From NCBI GenBank assembly GCA_030180135.1, contig CM058239.1:46201270-46265269 (forward strand): a DNA stretch of 64,000 bases, given 5' to 3'. Below the pieces are notes generated by a model that was not told the origin of the DNA, ran no database searches, and was given only the letters and a program-made list of their open reading frames with translations. The DNA is from Orychophragmus violaceus (taxonomy: Eukaryota > Streptophyta > Magnoliopsida > Brassicales > Brassicaceae). Shown piece after piece: positions 24,942-36,289 of this stretch. Each line of letters begins with the position of its first letter. Position 1 is the stretch's first letter. The position numbers and the translations under genes were made by a program.

Positions 24942-25088
24942 TCAAGCAAGGGCTAAGGCAGTGGCAGCAAGGGTCTCTAGCCGTTCGTGGCTCTCCGGTG
25001 GATGCTGATCAATGATAGGTGGTGGAGGCACGGTGGCTCCGATGGTGGCGGTTTGACGAGCCCCTTTTCCACATACGAAACAAGCCAT
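24942..25088 (-). CDS. Small ORF in H LTR (A1 copy), function unknown
   Basis: A 48-codon frame, sense to the element, begins MACFVCGKGARQT and ends LAATALALA. The diverged A2 LTR has the same start, the same stop and similar residues at 27719-27856. The two differ by an in-frame 9-bp indel and several substitutions, yet neither gained a frameshift. It is too short to assign a family. It may be a leader peptide or part of a captured gene. Confidence 0.4.
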   Translation of the reverse strand: MACFVCGKGARQTATIGATVPPPPIIDQHPPESHERLETLAATALALA

Positions 25089-25341
25089 GATCACAAAGGA
25101 AGGAAGGAGAAGGGCAATGGATGAAGGAGAAGTCTAAGAGAAGAATGAAGGGAAGAAGGGAGAGGGATGAAAATGCTGGATATGGTGACTGACGGCTAGG
25201 TTTGCGAAATCTTATGAAGGAGATACATAAAACATATATGGCTGCGCTTTTGTTTCTTTACGTAACAAGGTGTTGGGATTTATTGGGATAGGTAATATAA
25301 CAAAGCACAATGGGCTCAGTTTGCAAGATTGAGTCGTTACA

Positions 25342-25379
25342 ATTCTCCCCCACTAATAAAAGAATTCGCCCTCGAATTC
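25342..25379 (-). other. H polypurine tract and adjacent palindrome
   Basis: The minus strand reads TAGTGGGGGAGAATT before the LTR. GAATTCG-CCCT-CGAATTC lies at 25362-25379, the same arrangement as in LARD-1, LARD-2 and G2. Confidence 0.8.
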
Positions 25380-27467
25380 ATATACGATTGCTCGATGTCT
25401 ACTCCAACAAACTCTGGTAATCTATCCTTGAATGATCCTCGGTCTCACATGTTTCCTCCTGTCTAACATCTTTCTACCAATAGAATTTGACTATCATAGT
25501 CACTTTTCCAAACGTTTTTGAACCGCCATTGGTAGGCTAGGCGCTTAAAGATCCTTACTGAGATTGCTTGGCGACTGCTTACCTTAAGCTTCTCCAGCTT
25601 TCGAGTGTTAGAACCTCCGTGAAAATTAAGTCGCCCACCTTAAACTCCAAATCTCTCTTGTGCTTAACTGCATAACTCTTCAGACGATAATGAAACTCCT
25701 TTAGCAGCCTTGGAGCATTTCCATTTGCTCTACCATGTCCTGAACCATTGTTGATTATATGGCTTGTTCTTCACTCCTCTTCTGAAAAACATAAAGGTGT
25801 ACGACACATATTACCATAATGAGCCTCCTTTTCGATCTGTTTGCGCAAAAACTTATCCTTTCCTTGAGCTTGTTGAACCCCCAAGTAAATCTACTTGATC
25901 CAATGCCCTCAAAACCCGGTATCTCTCCCGTTGCGGTAACTGTAATAATCAGAGACTAGTCGGTGCTTTCTTAACCATGAAATATCGCTCATGCGCCTAC
26001 TGAAGACATCTGCCACCTGATTGTCTTTATCCGAATGATGGGTGATTACTAAATTACTAGCTGTCAAAAACTTGATCCATCTACGCTGCAACGTTTTACC
26101 ACTAGCAAAACACAGTTAAACCCTCAGTAGAAAAACTATGCTTGACCCCTACTCTCTTGAAAAATTTTCGCCTTGAATCCGTGCAATTGTTTCTCCCCCA
26201 CTTGGTTCCCAACCAAAACGCAGAGTATCCTTCTCCTTGGTACCATGCTAACAATAACAATGCAACACAAAGACCACTTATCATCGCTCATGTCCATTAT
26301 GTCCAACTACTCATTTTGATGAGGTAATTTAAAATTTTCGCGTCCATTGCCTAGAAAAAGTCCATCACCACATCCCATTTCCAACCTTATTCAAGCAAAA
26401 TACAATATTTTCCTTGAAAAATGGTTAACACTGACAGTTAGTCATATAAACACAGGGAACGACAAGTGTGATATATGTTGACTCGAAACTTTTAGAAACA
26501 ACACTCATATTTTGAGTGGTTTCAAACTTGAATGAAATGCTTCACTTCCAACTGAATTCTCTACTACCATGCTACAGTTGGTCCTCCACTTCCAAACGGA
26601 TTCTCCTCGATAGATTTTCATTATTGCTTCGTTACGGCATGACTGTCGCACAAGTAAACATCCTTACTTTATCACATGCTGAAAGAAGATGTCAGCCACG
26701 TCCATTATGGCTTCCTATTATGTGGGGAACGACCCACCACACTTCTGATGTGCTCACTCAATTGCCAAAGTGACCTCCAACTGTAGATTTCTTTTTTTTT
26801 TTTATCTTTTTATTTGATGTAGTGTTTTCCGAACAAAATCCTTAGGTTTCCATCCCATTAAGCTCCATGTTCCCTACCTTGTCATCCAACTGTGATGTTT
26901 CCGAACGCCATCGCTTGAGTTTCTATTCGCATTGAACTTGTCGTTTATCCGTTTGTTTTGCAGCTTCTTACTAATCTTCCATAGTGTTTCCCTTACACTC
27001 TCTCGTTGTATTTCCATTCTCCTTAACTTGATTTCTCTTCTTTCGATTGTAACACACAAATGTCCAAGATGCTAATAGAGAATTCTAAATGCCACAATTC
27101 CACTTTTGGGATTCCTTTGAAGACCACCTTTCGTCATTTGAAGAAACTCCTTTAGTTGCCTTAAAATTGCACAAATAACTCCAAAATAACTCAAATAACT
27201 CCAAAATAACCCACTCACACAAATACTCCAGACATACTAGAAGATCTCCAGAAAAGGTGGTCTTCAAAAAGTTATTGCTAAATAATTGATTCTCGGATAC
27301 CACATTAAGCACAAAAATAATCTGGTTAGAATTTTAGCTGAAGTTAAGAGATGCCGATTAATAGACTGATGCCAAGCCAAAGGGGTGCTACTTCTTTTTT
27401 TTTTAATTAAAAAAATTCATGATTCCCAGAAAAAGTTGAAAACCGCTGAAAACCGAATGCAATGCAA
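25380..27467 (-). other. H interior, degenerate
   Basis: Apart from the RNase H fragment at 25909-26091 I see only broken sequence. A short direct repeat of AAATAACTCCAAAATAACTC is present at about 27174-27212. The interior resumes at 59356 after the solo LTR A2. Confidence 0.6.
25909..26091 (-). pseudogene. H gypsy RNase H C-terminal fragment
   Basis: A 60-codon frame begins QRRWIKFLTASN and continues HHSDKDNQVADVFSRR. This matches the conserved end of Ty3/gypsy RNase H (usually QRRW, then H-G-N-VADALSR). It shows that H once carried pol of the gypsy type. The rest of pol is missing or unreadable. Confidence 0.75.
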
Positions 27468-27718
27468 AATGTTGTAACGACCCAATCTTGCAAACTGAGC
27501 CCATTGTGCTTTGTTATATTACCTAAACCAATATATCCCAACACCTTGTTACGTAAAGAATCAAAAGCGCAGCCATATATGTTTTATGTATGTATCTCCT
27601 TCATAAGATTTCGTAAACCTAGCCGCCAGTCACCATATCCAGCCTTTTCCTCCCTCTCCTTTCTTCCCTTCATTCTTCTCCTTCGTCCATTGCCCTTCTC
27701 CTTCCTTCCTTTGTAATC

Positions 27719-27856
27719 ATGGCTTGTTTCGTATGTGGAGAAGGGGCTCGTCAAACTGGAGCAGCCGCGTCTCCACCACCGGTCATTGATCTGCATCCAC
27801 CGGAGAACCACAAGCGGCTAGAGACCCTTGCTGCCACTGCCTTATCCCTTGCTTGA
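27719..27856 (+). CDS. Small ORF in H-family LTR (A2 copy), function unknown
   Basis: A 45-codon frame begins MACFVCGEGARQT, continues through PPPVIDLHPPE and RLETLAATALSLA, and stops at TGA 27854-27856. It is about 140 bp downstream of a CCATATATG TATA-like box, so it would be the first frame of an LTR transcript. Compare 24942-25088. Confidence 0.4.
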   Translation: MACFVCGEGARQTGAAASPPPVIDLHPPENHKRLETLAATALSLA

Positions 27857-29329
27857 CATCGTCGATCAGATGCGAGAGAAAACATGCAGAATTGGAGTAA
27901 GAGCCACCGTATCTCACCATTTCTTGTCGCTGATCTGTAACATGAGGAGCCACTTGCCACTGGAGGATGAAGCATGCATCAGCTGAGATCAAATTCCACA
28001 ATGACGAGGCTGGTCCGTGTGATCCATAGATGTTTCTGGTGGCGTAAGAAACCTTCTCTATCATAAACCCTATACCTATTATATCTACCTTTGATCTTCT
28101 ATGGCTACTCTAACCCAGCTATGCCGCAGATCCGCTTCTTTGTTGGTGTTTTTGCCTTTGGCCAACGTCCCTCGCCAAAGCATGTGCCATCGTTCATCCT
28201 TCGTCTCGCCTCTCATCTTCGTGATTGTATGCAACATATATTGATCACTCTTTGGACCAATGTTTTTATCTTGTGTCAGCCTTGGTTGCCTTTGTAACAC
28301 CCTGACCCGCCCTTCCTAGGCCGCGGTCGATGCGCTACAGTGGTCAGGCCGGCACCCGGCCTGAACCTCCCTAAATTATGTCTTAGTTAAAATTTTCCTT
28401 TAAGGACAATTATTCCACAAATATTTCTATTGACTTTTAGTCTTAGATCCTTCATACTTAGTAATTCGCAGCGGAAATCCTTATCTTACCTTTATATAAG
28501 TCTTCTAAAGAACGATCCATCCGTGAACCTCATGAGCCCTTATTTCATTTCATTAAAACTCTTCTGAGGCTCCAATCCTATCTATCCATTCCAACCACCT
28601 AAGTTTTACTTAGATAGTTCCGTTCTCCTAATCAGTTCTAATCATCCTTTAGATCAATCGAGTACTTGAACTCGTACCTTAGCCTTCTAGGTTAAGTCGG
28701 TAAAAATCTAGTTCCACGTCCAGCTTAGCTCGTCCGTTTATCGAACCCTTAGAACATATCTCCCTTGTACCTAGTCATTCAACCAATCATCCCCACATGA
28801 CTAAGTATAAGAGAGATCTTCGAGTTCCTTTCTTTGTCCACCATTTGTTCATGCTCTAACAATTACATAGAATATAATTTAGCTATTTAACGTGTACCTT
28901 AGCCTTTGTAGTGATTTAGTATGGAATCAGTTGAACTGTTTAACTCCCTCGTTCCTTTGCCTGATCAGTCCATTCGTTGCTGCATTATCTTGACGGTTGG
29001 AAGCCGGAACCAATCATAGGTAAGGTACGATCCATGATCAGTTTAGCCATCGCGCCGGGTCCAACCCGTAGCCGGATTAGCCCATGTTCGGTGTCCGTTG
29101 AATCACCTCCTTAGCCTTCGTGGCCTTCGGTCAATTCCAATCGCGACCCGACCTATGCGACTGCCCTGCCTTCCTTCGCGACCCGAACATGCAATCGTCC
29201 CACCGCCGATCGCTCCTTGTTCCATAACCGCAGAGATATGTGTGTGGACTGCTCATCCATGTCCACGAACAGACGCAGCCGTTCCATAAACTGACACGAA
29301 CGTCCCACGTTTGTCCGTGAACGGACACG

Positions 29330-29916
29330 ACTGTCCTAGAATGCCCCGCGTTCATCCGTGAACGCCCCGCGTTCATCCGTGAACGCCTCATGTTCGTCCG
29401 TGAACACCTCACGCCTCGCGTTCGTCCGTGAACATGTGCGACCGTACGTGAACGGACACGACCGTACGTGAAAGGTCAAGGTCGTCCGTTGAAAACCCGT
29501 GGTCGTCCGTGAACACAACCTGCGGTCATCCGTGAGTATCCCACGGTCGTCCGTGAACATCCCACGGTTGTCCGTGAACATCCCACGGGCGTCCATGAAT
29601 GGACACGATTGTTCGTGAACGGACACGACTATACGTGAACGATCACGGTTGTCCGTTAACATCCCGCGGTCGTCCGTAAACGACCCGCGGTTGTCCGTGA
29701 GCATTCCACGGTCGTCAGTGAATGGACACGACTGTCTGTGGACAGATACAACCGTGCGTGAACGGTCACGGTCGTCCATGGACATCCCGCAGTCGTCTGT
29801 GAATGACCTGCGCTTGACCCTGGGCATCCCGCGGTCGTCCGTGAACGTCCCGCGGTCGTCCGTGAATGACCCGCGGTCGTCCGTGCGCGACCCGCGGTTG
29901 TCCGTGCGTGACCCGC
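29330..29916. repeat. GC-rich 21-bp tandem repeats in G2 LTR
   Basis: Many imperfect copies of a 21-bp unit, for example CATCCCACGGTCGTCCGTGAA and CCCGCGGTCGTCCGTGAACG plus one base, run through this stretch and continue past T1 at 39809-39845. The array keeps many CG dinucleotides and is open in several frames because 21 is a multiple of 3. The frames of 93-199 codons here are artefacts of the repeat. Confidence 0.85.
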
Positions 29917-30455
29917 TGTTGGTACTGGATTTCCCTCTAGGAAATCCGGCCCATTAACAAACAAGACAAAGGCCCGTATCCACGAGCCCGTTCCAGGATC
30001 AAAGGCGAAGAGACCAGCCGATCCGATCGTTGGGCCTAAACGAATGACACTTAGACAAGGCCCAAGCGACGCCGAAGTAAGAAGCGATCGAGCTCGAGCT
30101 CGGCAGGAGAGGACGTGGAGATAGAGCGACTCGGTCTTTTCCAGTTCAACTGATCCGCGAGAATCACGGGGATCTTTACGAAGGAGAGGCCAAAATATCA
30201 GAACGGAGAGGTCAGAGTCGAGACTATTTAAAAGAAGAAGTGGCGACTCATTCAAGACATTGCAACCCTAACTTAGAACACTTCGACTAAATAGCTCGAT
30301 CTCTAGACTTTGTACTCTCTTTTCGACTGTGTTTGTTCTATCTCGACGACCAATCTCAATAAAGTCTTTGATTCATAGGAAACTATACCATTTCTATATC
30401 GCCGAAAGTCCAAATCCACGAATACAAATTCTTAGTGTGAATCCCGGATCTCACA
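29917..30455 (+). repeat. T1 5' LTR
   Basis: TGTTGGTACTGGATTTCCC to GGATCTCACA, 539 bp. A TATA-like TATTTAAAA lies at 30225-30233. Confidence 0.95.
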
Positions 30456-30457
30456 TT

Positions 30458-30475
30458 TGGCGCCGACTGTGGGGA
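30458..30475 (+). other. T1 primer binding site
   Basis: TGGCGCCGACTGTGGGGA two bases after the LTR, the TGGCGCC type used by Tat and Athila elements. Confidence 0.9.
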
Positions 30476-30527
30476 CATCTATAGTTTTCCTGTCTTAAGA
30501 ATCAGATCTTAGATCCGATAGATCGAG

Positions 30528-32570
30528 ATGAATCCCGACCAATCTGGCTCTCCCAGGGCCACACCACCGGCTGACCACCCTCAAACGGTCGACAACGTTC
30601 CTCAGAACACCGCCGGGGTAAGGATCATGGGTCAGACCGATGGAGTGTTGACGAGTTCTGTCTCAGTCTCCACGACCTCAGCACCAGCCGGCTCAGACTC
30701 CGACAAATGTTTCGTCAGGAACTAACGATCCAAGCAGAAACTGGGTGTGGATGAGAAATGATTCGATTCCCACCCCTGGAGGCGGATCTGGAACAACCAG
30801 ACCCAATTCGCCACTACCTTCTGCTCCACAGAGTCAAGGGCCAAATGATCTTGCCAAAATCCGTTCGATGTTAAGCCTATTGGTAGATCAAACGAGAAAT
30901 AATGAGGCAAGCGCAAGGCCCAAGAGATCGCAAATCGCTCTCTGGCCGCGAAACTCGACGAACAGGAAAGGCGCATTAACGCCCGTCTCGAAGAGCTCGC
31001 CAGCCAAAACCAGGGGGGGAGATCAACACACGATCCACGAACCCCCATAAGTCCCCCACCGTGTACACGTTTGGACTTCTCCCAGGTAGTAACTCCACCG
31101 GGAACGTCGGGGAATTTCGCCAGTACGTCGAATAGCGGTTTTCGCCCTATAATGACGCCCATCGCGACTCCGACCCCATTCGGTTCGAATTCAGCGATCA
31201 CAGATCCAACCGGATCGGGTAGTCGACCATTACCCAGGCCACCACCTTTCCCGAGTAGTTCGAATATCCGGCCGAGGCAACTAGGAGGCTCTGCCTTCGC
31301 CTTGAGCTCAGGACCCGCTAACGGGTCAAATACGGTACAGTTCCGAACGCCGCCGGTCGGCCAAACGGGATCGTTCCTAACAATCGATCTCCTCGACCCC
31401 ACTTTCCCTGGACAAATGTCCAATCAAGCACAAGCCCAGTTCGCACCTACGACGGGCGACGACCACGATATGCTTAGACAGTATATTGAACAAGCTAAGG
31501 CTTAGTTCGTCAGTCTGAGCTCCAAAGTTCACATGGCGACAAGCGCGGCACCTGACATCGATCGAGTGATCGAAGAAACGCGACAAACGCCGTTCACAGA
31601 CCGGATCGCCTTCGCGAGAATCCGAGAAATCAAGAAAACTAAATTTCCGGAATTCTCCGGGAAGTCGGACCCCAAAGCCCATATCAGGGCATTCCGACTA
31701 GCGATGGAAAGGGTATACCTCACCGACGAAGAGAGAGAGCCGGCTTTCTGCAGGCTCTTCGCCGAAAACCTATCGGGCTCCGCCCTAGAATGGTTTGCCG
31801 GACTGGAAGAAAGGTCGATCGACAACTTCACCCAGTTCATGACGGCTTTTCTCAAACAATACTCCATCTTTATCGAGGAAAAGACTACTGAGGCAGCTCT
31901 ATTTGGCGTCTCCCAAAAACCCGACGAATCGCTTCGCTCGTACATCGACCGATTTAAGGAAATAAAATCCGAAATCGCAAACCCACGAGACGAAGTAGCT
32001 ATAGAAGCACTGCGACGTGGACTATGGTATTCGACCAGATTCCGCGAGGAAATAACAGTCCGCGAACCTCAAACACTCGATGACGCCCTTCATCGCGCAT
32101 CGGCCTTCGCTCGCCTCGAGGACGAAACCACGACCCTCAGAGAAAAGCACCGAAAGGAAAAGAACCCTTCGGGCTCGCAGAACTCGAACTCAAAAAAGGA
32201 TTCCCGTAAATCAGGGAACGTCAATGCGGTCGAGAGCCCGAAGAGCTCGAAGAAATTCGAGTTCGACAAGGAAAAATTCTGTGAATTTCACAACAAAAGG
32301 GGACACTCGACCGAAGATTGCTATACTCGAGCTAAAGCCGAGGCTCAGAAGCGAGAGTCCAAAAGCAAACAAGACTCTGAAGTCGAGGAGGAAACTCCAT
32401 CCGACAAAAAGGAAAGTAAACAGACCAAAGAGTCAAACACCAAGAGGCCTTCTCAAAACAAACGAGAACGGACAAAGGAGCCGGAAGCGAGTCGAGTTTA
32501 TTCTCGGCGAACTCCGCCTGAGCGGCACCCCGGAAGGTTTGGCGTTATCGCCACCTCCGGCTCCCGCTAA
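30528..32570 (+). pseudogene. T1 gag, broken
   Basis: The frame begins at 30528 with a proline- and threonine-rich N-terminal extension. It shifts frame twice (near 30725 and 31050-31071), meets an in-frame TAG at 31503-31505, then runs open from 31533 to 32570 (345 codons). The last part holds the retrotransposon gag domain (KFPEFSGKSDPKAHIRAF, ALEWFAGL, FKQYSIF-type core) and a CX2HX5HX4C knuckle CEFHNKRGHSTEDC typical of Tat. The product would package element RNA. The N-terminal lesions mean that full-length gag is not made. Confidence 0.88.
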
Positions 32571-33250
32571 GAGTTTACGCTCACGAATCAATCTCCCTCG
32601 TCTCTGTGGGGGGGGGGTGTACGGGCTATACCCCCTAAACGAATCAACTTCATCTTCGGTGGCTCCAAGCTTTGCCGAGACTCGGTCAATTCAATCAAAG
32701 CTCTTCAAAGAAGATTCGAGACCGACAAAGGGGGAAAATCCCAATGTTAAGTCCAGACCACGAAATCAGTTTCCACGAAAGCGAGACAAGTAATCTCGAC
32801 AAACCACACGACGACGCTCTCCTCGTTTGTCTAGTAGTGGGAGATGTCGAACTCTCAAGGATAATGATTGACACAGGAAGTTCGGTAGATGTCCTCTTTT
32901 ACGATGCATTCAAAAAGATGGACTTCAACGACTCCGAGATCGTAGAAGAAAAGACACCACTAGTAGGGTTTGCTGGTGAAACAATATACTCAATGGGCTC
33001 TGTCTTCGCCCCGGTAATCGTTGGAGGAGTCCGAAGAATGACAGAGTTCGTCATAGTGGATCGGCCAGCTCCCTATAACGCTATTTTAGGTCGACCGTGG
33101 ATATACGACATGAAAGCGGTACCATCGACCTACCATCAATGCGTAAAATTCCCAACTCCTAAAGGGGTAAAAACCGTGTACGGAAGTCAAAAGATTTCCC
33201 GCCACTGCTACATGGACGGATACAAGCAGATTGAGAAATCCCCTGCGTAG
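32571..33250 (+). pseudogene. T1 aspartic protease region
   Basis: After the gag frame the coding text shifts frame, with a run of eight or more G at about 32606-32613 as one likely cause. The segment INFIFGGSKLCRDSVNSIKA is readable at about 32640-32700. The protease frame runs from about 32672 to 33250 with the active-site motif MIDTGSSVDVLFYDAF and the flap-side AILGRPWIYDMKAVPST. The catalytic aspartate is present. It ends in a TAG at 33248-33250. Confidence 0.85.
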
Positions 33251-34075
33251 AAATTACAGAAAGAGGACGAGCTCGCCACCATGCAGACCAAAAGGTCGAA
33301 CGACCCGAGTCAAATATGACCTCCAAAGGACCTCACGGTCCAAGTTTGCATAGATGATGCTCATCCCGAAAGACTTGTTGGCATTGGAATTGACCTATCA
33401 GAGCCAGTCAAAAACGAACTGGTCTCTTTCCTTAAACAAAACGTCGACTCCTTTTCCTGGTCTTCAGCAGACATGAAAGGGATCAACATCGATGTTACCA
33501 ACCACGAGCTGAATGTCGACCCAACCTACAAACCGGTAAGACAGAAACGTCGAAAACTAGGTCCAGAACGAGCTCAAGCCGTAAATGACGAGGTCGATCG
33601 ATTATTAAAAATCGGCTCGATCAGAGAGGTCAAATACCCCGACTGGCTTGCGAACCCTGTAGTGGTTAAGAAAAAGAATGGGAAGTGGAGAGTCTGCGTA
33701 GATTTCACAGATCTCAACAAAGCATGTCCTAAGGACAGCTTCCCACTCCCACACATCGACCGGTTGGTCGAAGCCACCGCCGGACACCAGCTACTATCCT
33801 TCATGGACGCTTTCTCGGGGTACAATCAAATATTAATGAACCCCGAGGACCAAGAAAAGACTTCGTTCATAACTGATCGAGGCACATACTGCTACAAAGT
33901 CATGCCCTTCGGACTAAAAAACGCGGGAGCAACTTACCAACGCCTCGTCAACAAGATGTTTTCAGGACTCCTAGGCAAAACTATGGAAGTCTACATCGAC
34001 GATATGCTGGTCAAATCTTCCAGGTATGAGAATCACATCCCACAGCTAAAAGAATGTTTTTATCATTCTCAATAA
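33251..34075 (+). pseudogene. T1 reverse transcriptase, N-terminal part
   Basis: In the same frame as the protease after two stops (33248 and about 33318), the reverse transcriptase is readable from LVGIGIDLS through KNGKWRVCVDFTDLNKACPKD and the catalytic VYIDDMLVKS at about 34000. A frameshift in a T run at about 34055-34060 separates it from the next part. Confidence 0.9.
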
Positions 34076-34082
34076 TTACGGG

Positions 34083-35585
34083 ATGAAACTCAACCCAGAA
34101 AAGTGTACCTTCGGGGTCCCCTCAGGAGAATTCCTAGGTTACCTAGTGACCGAAAGAGGGATCGAAGCGAACCCCAAACAGATCGCAACATTCATAGAAA
34201 TGAAATCTCCCAAAACGACGCGAGAAGTCCAGCGCCTAACCGGCAAAATAGCTGCTCTGAACCGTTTCATCTCGAGGTCGACTGATAAATATCTACCCTT
34301 CTATCACTTACTCAAAGCGAACAAAAAGTTCCTCTGGGACGAAAAGTGCGAAGAAGCGTTCACCCAGCTCAAAGCTTACCTAAGCGAACCACCCATACTG
34401 GCGAAACTAGTAGAAGGAGGACCCCTCTACCTCTACCTGGCTGTCTCGATGGCAGCGGTAAGTGGAGTCCTGGTTCGCGAAGAACAGAACGAACAACGGC
34501 CGGTGTATTACATCAGTAAAACCTTAATCGACGCTGAAACCAGATACCCCGCCATGGAAAAATTCGCCTTAGCGCTAGTGACATCAGCTCGAAAGCTCCG
34601 ACCATACTTTCAATCGCACTCGATCATAGTAATGACCTCTCAGCCACTGAGAACCATCCTTCATAGTCCAAGCCAGTCTGGTCGACTGGTCAAATGGGCT
34701 ATCGAGCTTAGCGAGTATGACATAGAATATAAAGCTCGGACGTGCCTAAAAGCACAAGTACTGGCGGATTTCATAATCGAGCTGCCCCCTACCGTCGAAC
34801 TCGATCCGACCTCCACCAAAAGATGGAAACTCTACGTTGATGGAGCTTCCTCAAGGCAAGGATCTGGAGTCGGAGTAAAACTGGTCTCCCCTACCGGCGA
34901 AGTATTGGAACAATCTTTCAGACTAGGCTTCGCCGCATCAAATAATGAAGCAGAATATGAAGCGTTAATAGCCGGGCTCAGACTAGCAATAGCAATAGGA
35001 GCCCGAGAAGTAGACGCGTTCAGCGATTCCCAATTGGTCACGAGCCAATATCATGGCGACTACGAGGCCAAGGACGAGCGCATGGAAGCATACCTCCAAG
35101 TAGTCCATACGCTCGCCAAACAGATCGAATTCTTCGATCTAACACGGATCCCGCGTGGGGAAAACACCGCAGCCGATGCCCTAGCCGCATTAGCGTCGAC
35201 ATCAGATCCTAACCTTAAAAGGATCATACCGGTCGAAGGGATCGAGAAACCAAGCATCGACATAGCCCTAAAAGCTCTGACCTTGAAAGAGGACGAACCT
35301 GCCATAAAGGACGATGTCGAGCACCAAAAATGTCTCGGCAACACCAGTCGCGACATCGTCGAAATTGATGATGATCCTGATCCGAGAAGTGCCGTGTACA
35401 TCGCGAACGTCCCCGACGGGCCAATCCAAGCCGCATCCACCAGTCAAGGACCCGAGCCCGACAATGACGAAGATTGGAGAACTCCGATCATTCGATACAT
35501 TACAAAAGGCGAAGTTCCGGACGACAAATGGGAGGCACGGAAACTCAAGGTACAAATTGCAAGGTACTGCGTCACACAGGGATAG
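34083..35585 (+). CDS. T1 reverse transcriptase end, RNase H and second RNase H
   Basis: A 500-codon open frame. Residues 1-75 are the thumb of the reverse transcriptase (LNPEKCTFGV, GFLGY-like segment). Residues 95-235 are the Ty3-type RNase H (YISKTLIDAETRYPAMEK). Residues 245-380 are a second RNase H of the type acquired by Tat elements (KLYVDGASSRQGSGVGV, NNEAEYEALIAGL, DSQLV, ENTAADALAALAS). Residues 465-500 lead to the integrase. The frame lacks its own natural start because of the upstream frameshift, so it is a fragment of pol although open. Confidence 0.88.
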   Translation: MKLNPEKCTFGVPSGEFLGYLVTERGIEANPKQIATFIEMKSPKTTREVQRLTGKIAALNRFISRSTDKYLPFYHLLKANKKFLWDEKCEEAFTQLKAYLSEPPILAKLVEGGPLYLYLAVSMAAVSGVLVREEQNEQRPVYYISKTLIDAETRYPAMEKFALALVTSARKLRPYFQSHSIIVMTSQPLRTILHSPSQSGRLVKWAIELSEYDIEYKARTCLKAQVLADFIIELPPTVELDPTSTKRWKLYVDGASSRQGSGVGVKLVSPTGEVLEQSFRLGFAASNNEAEYEALIAGLRLAIAIGAREVDAFSDSQLVTSQYHGDYEAKDERMEAYLQVVHTLAKQIEFFDLTRIPRGENTAADALAALASTSDPNLKRIIPVEGIEKPSIDIALKALTLKEDEPAIKDDVEHQKCLGNTSRDIVEIDDDPDPRSAVYIANVPDGPIQAASTSQGPEPDNDEDWRTPIIRYITKGEVPDDKWEARKLKVQIARYCVTQG

Positions 35586-35708
35586 CTCTTTAAAAGGAGT
35601 CTCTCCGGACCTTACCTCAAATGCCCACGACAAGAGGAACTCAATAACAAGATGATAACTGACGAGCTCGATCTCGTCGACAAAAGGAAGAACACGCTGG
35701 GAAGTTAG
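35586..35708 (+). pseudogene. T1 integrase stump with core deleted
   Basis: Directly after a stop at 35583-35585 the same frame continues with LFKRSLSGPYLKCP, the usual lead into the integrase zinc domain. It then jumps to EELNNKMITDELDLVDKR, the usual integrase C-terminal end. The zinc domain and the catalytic core are absent. The junction keeps the frame, so one internal deletion of more than 1 kb is the simplest explanation. Confidence 0.8.
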
Positions 35709-35719
35709 GAGCAAAGTGG

Positions 35720-35888
35720 GACCTCAAACGGCCCCCCCCCCCCCAAATCAAGCGATATGAAATTATCCCTTCCGAGAGACCTCAAACGGCCTCCCCCAAA
35801 ATCAAGCGATATGAAATTATCCCTCCCGAGCGACCTGAAATGGCCTCTCCCAAAGTCAAAGCGATATGAAATTATCCCTTCCGAAACA
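35720..35888 (+). repeat. T1 54-bp tandem repeat, three units
   Basis: Units beginning GACCTCAAACGGCC start at 35720, 35778 and 35832 (the third has GACCTGAAATGGCC). Each ends in AAGCGATATGAAATTATCCC. Unit 1 is longer through a C-run expansion. Tandem arrays downstream of pol are common in Tat elements. Confidence 0.85.
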
Positions 35889-36289
35889 ACCTCCCGCAAA
35901 CCTAAAATTCTCCCGACCTTATACAGCTTGGGAGAACTAGAGGGCCACCCTCTTCTTTTAAGCGAAAATGTCGAAGTCAAGGCAGCCGATCACACGGAAA
36001 AACCTCCGCGCACAACGAATCTTTGTAAGTCTACCCCGATTTATCATTCCCGTTAAACATCAAACTCATACTGCACATTACGAAAGAACTCGGACTCGAG
36101 TACGAACGACTTCGCGCTAAGGTGCTAAAAAAGTAAAGTCTATGCTAAGGCATGAAAGACTCAAAAAGAGATTCATTGAAAGGAGGACACAATGTCCTCG
36201 AGTCCCAACACTAAAATAAAACAAAGCCCCCTCGGGCAAATAGATGTTCAAAAAAAAATCAAAAGCCCCTTGGGGAAACGACAGAACAA
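35889..36289. other. T1 spacer between pol and antisense gene
   Basis: No gene seen. It is probably the 3' untranslated region shared by the converging sense and antisense transcripts. Confidence 0.5.

Larger units (their letters stand above)
14981..25341 (-). repeat. H 3' LTR (A1), split by LARD-1
   Basis: It starts TGTAACATATGTCTCC and ends CGTTACA. Removing LARD-1 and one copy of its duplication leaves about 1219 bp, close to the 1202 bp of the related solo LTR A2 (27473-59355), which aligns along its whole length in opposite orientation. Confidence 0.85.

Noticed and set aside
29336..30255. Minus-strand frames of 163 and 199 codons with DDRGM-type heptad repeats
   Set aside because: They arise because the 21-bp satellite unit is a multiple of three and poor in stops; frames are open on both strands and run across the G2/T1 junction.
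30722..31423. 233-codon minus-strand frame
   Set aside because: Shadow of the proline-rich gag N-terminal region of T1.
32080..32793. 237-codon plus-strand frame rich in arginine and serine
   Set aside because: It overlaps the T1 gag and protease in another frame and is explained by their codon composition.
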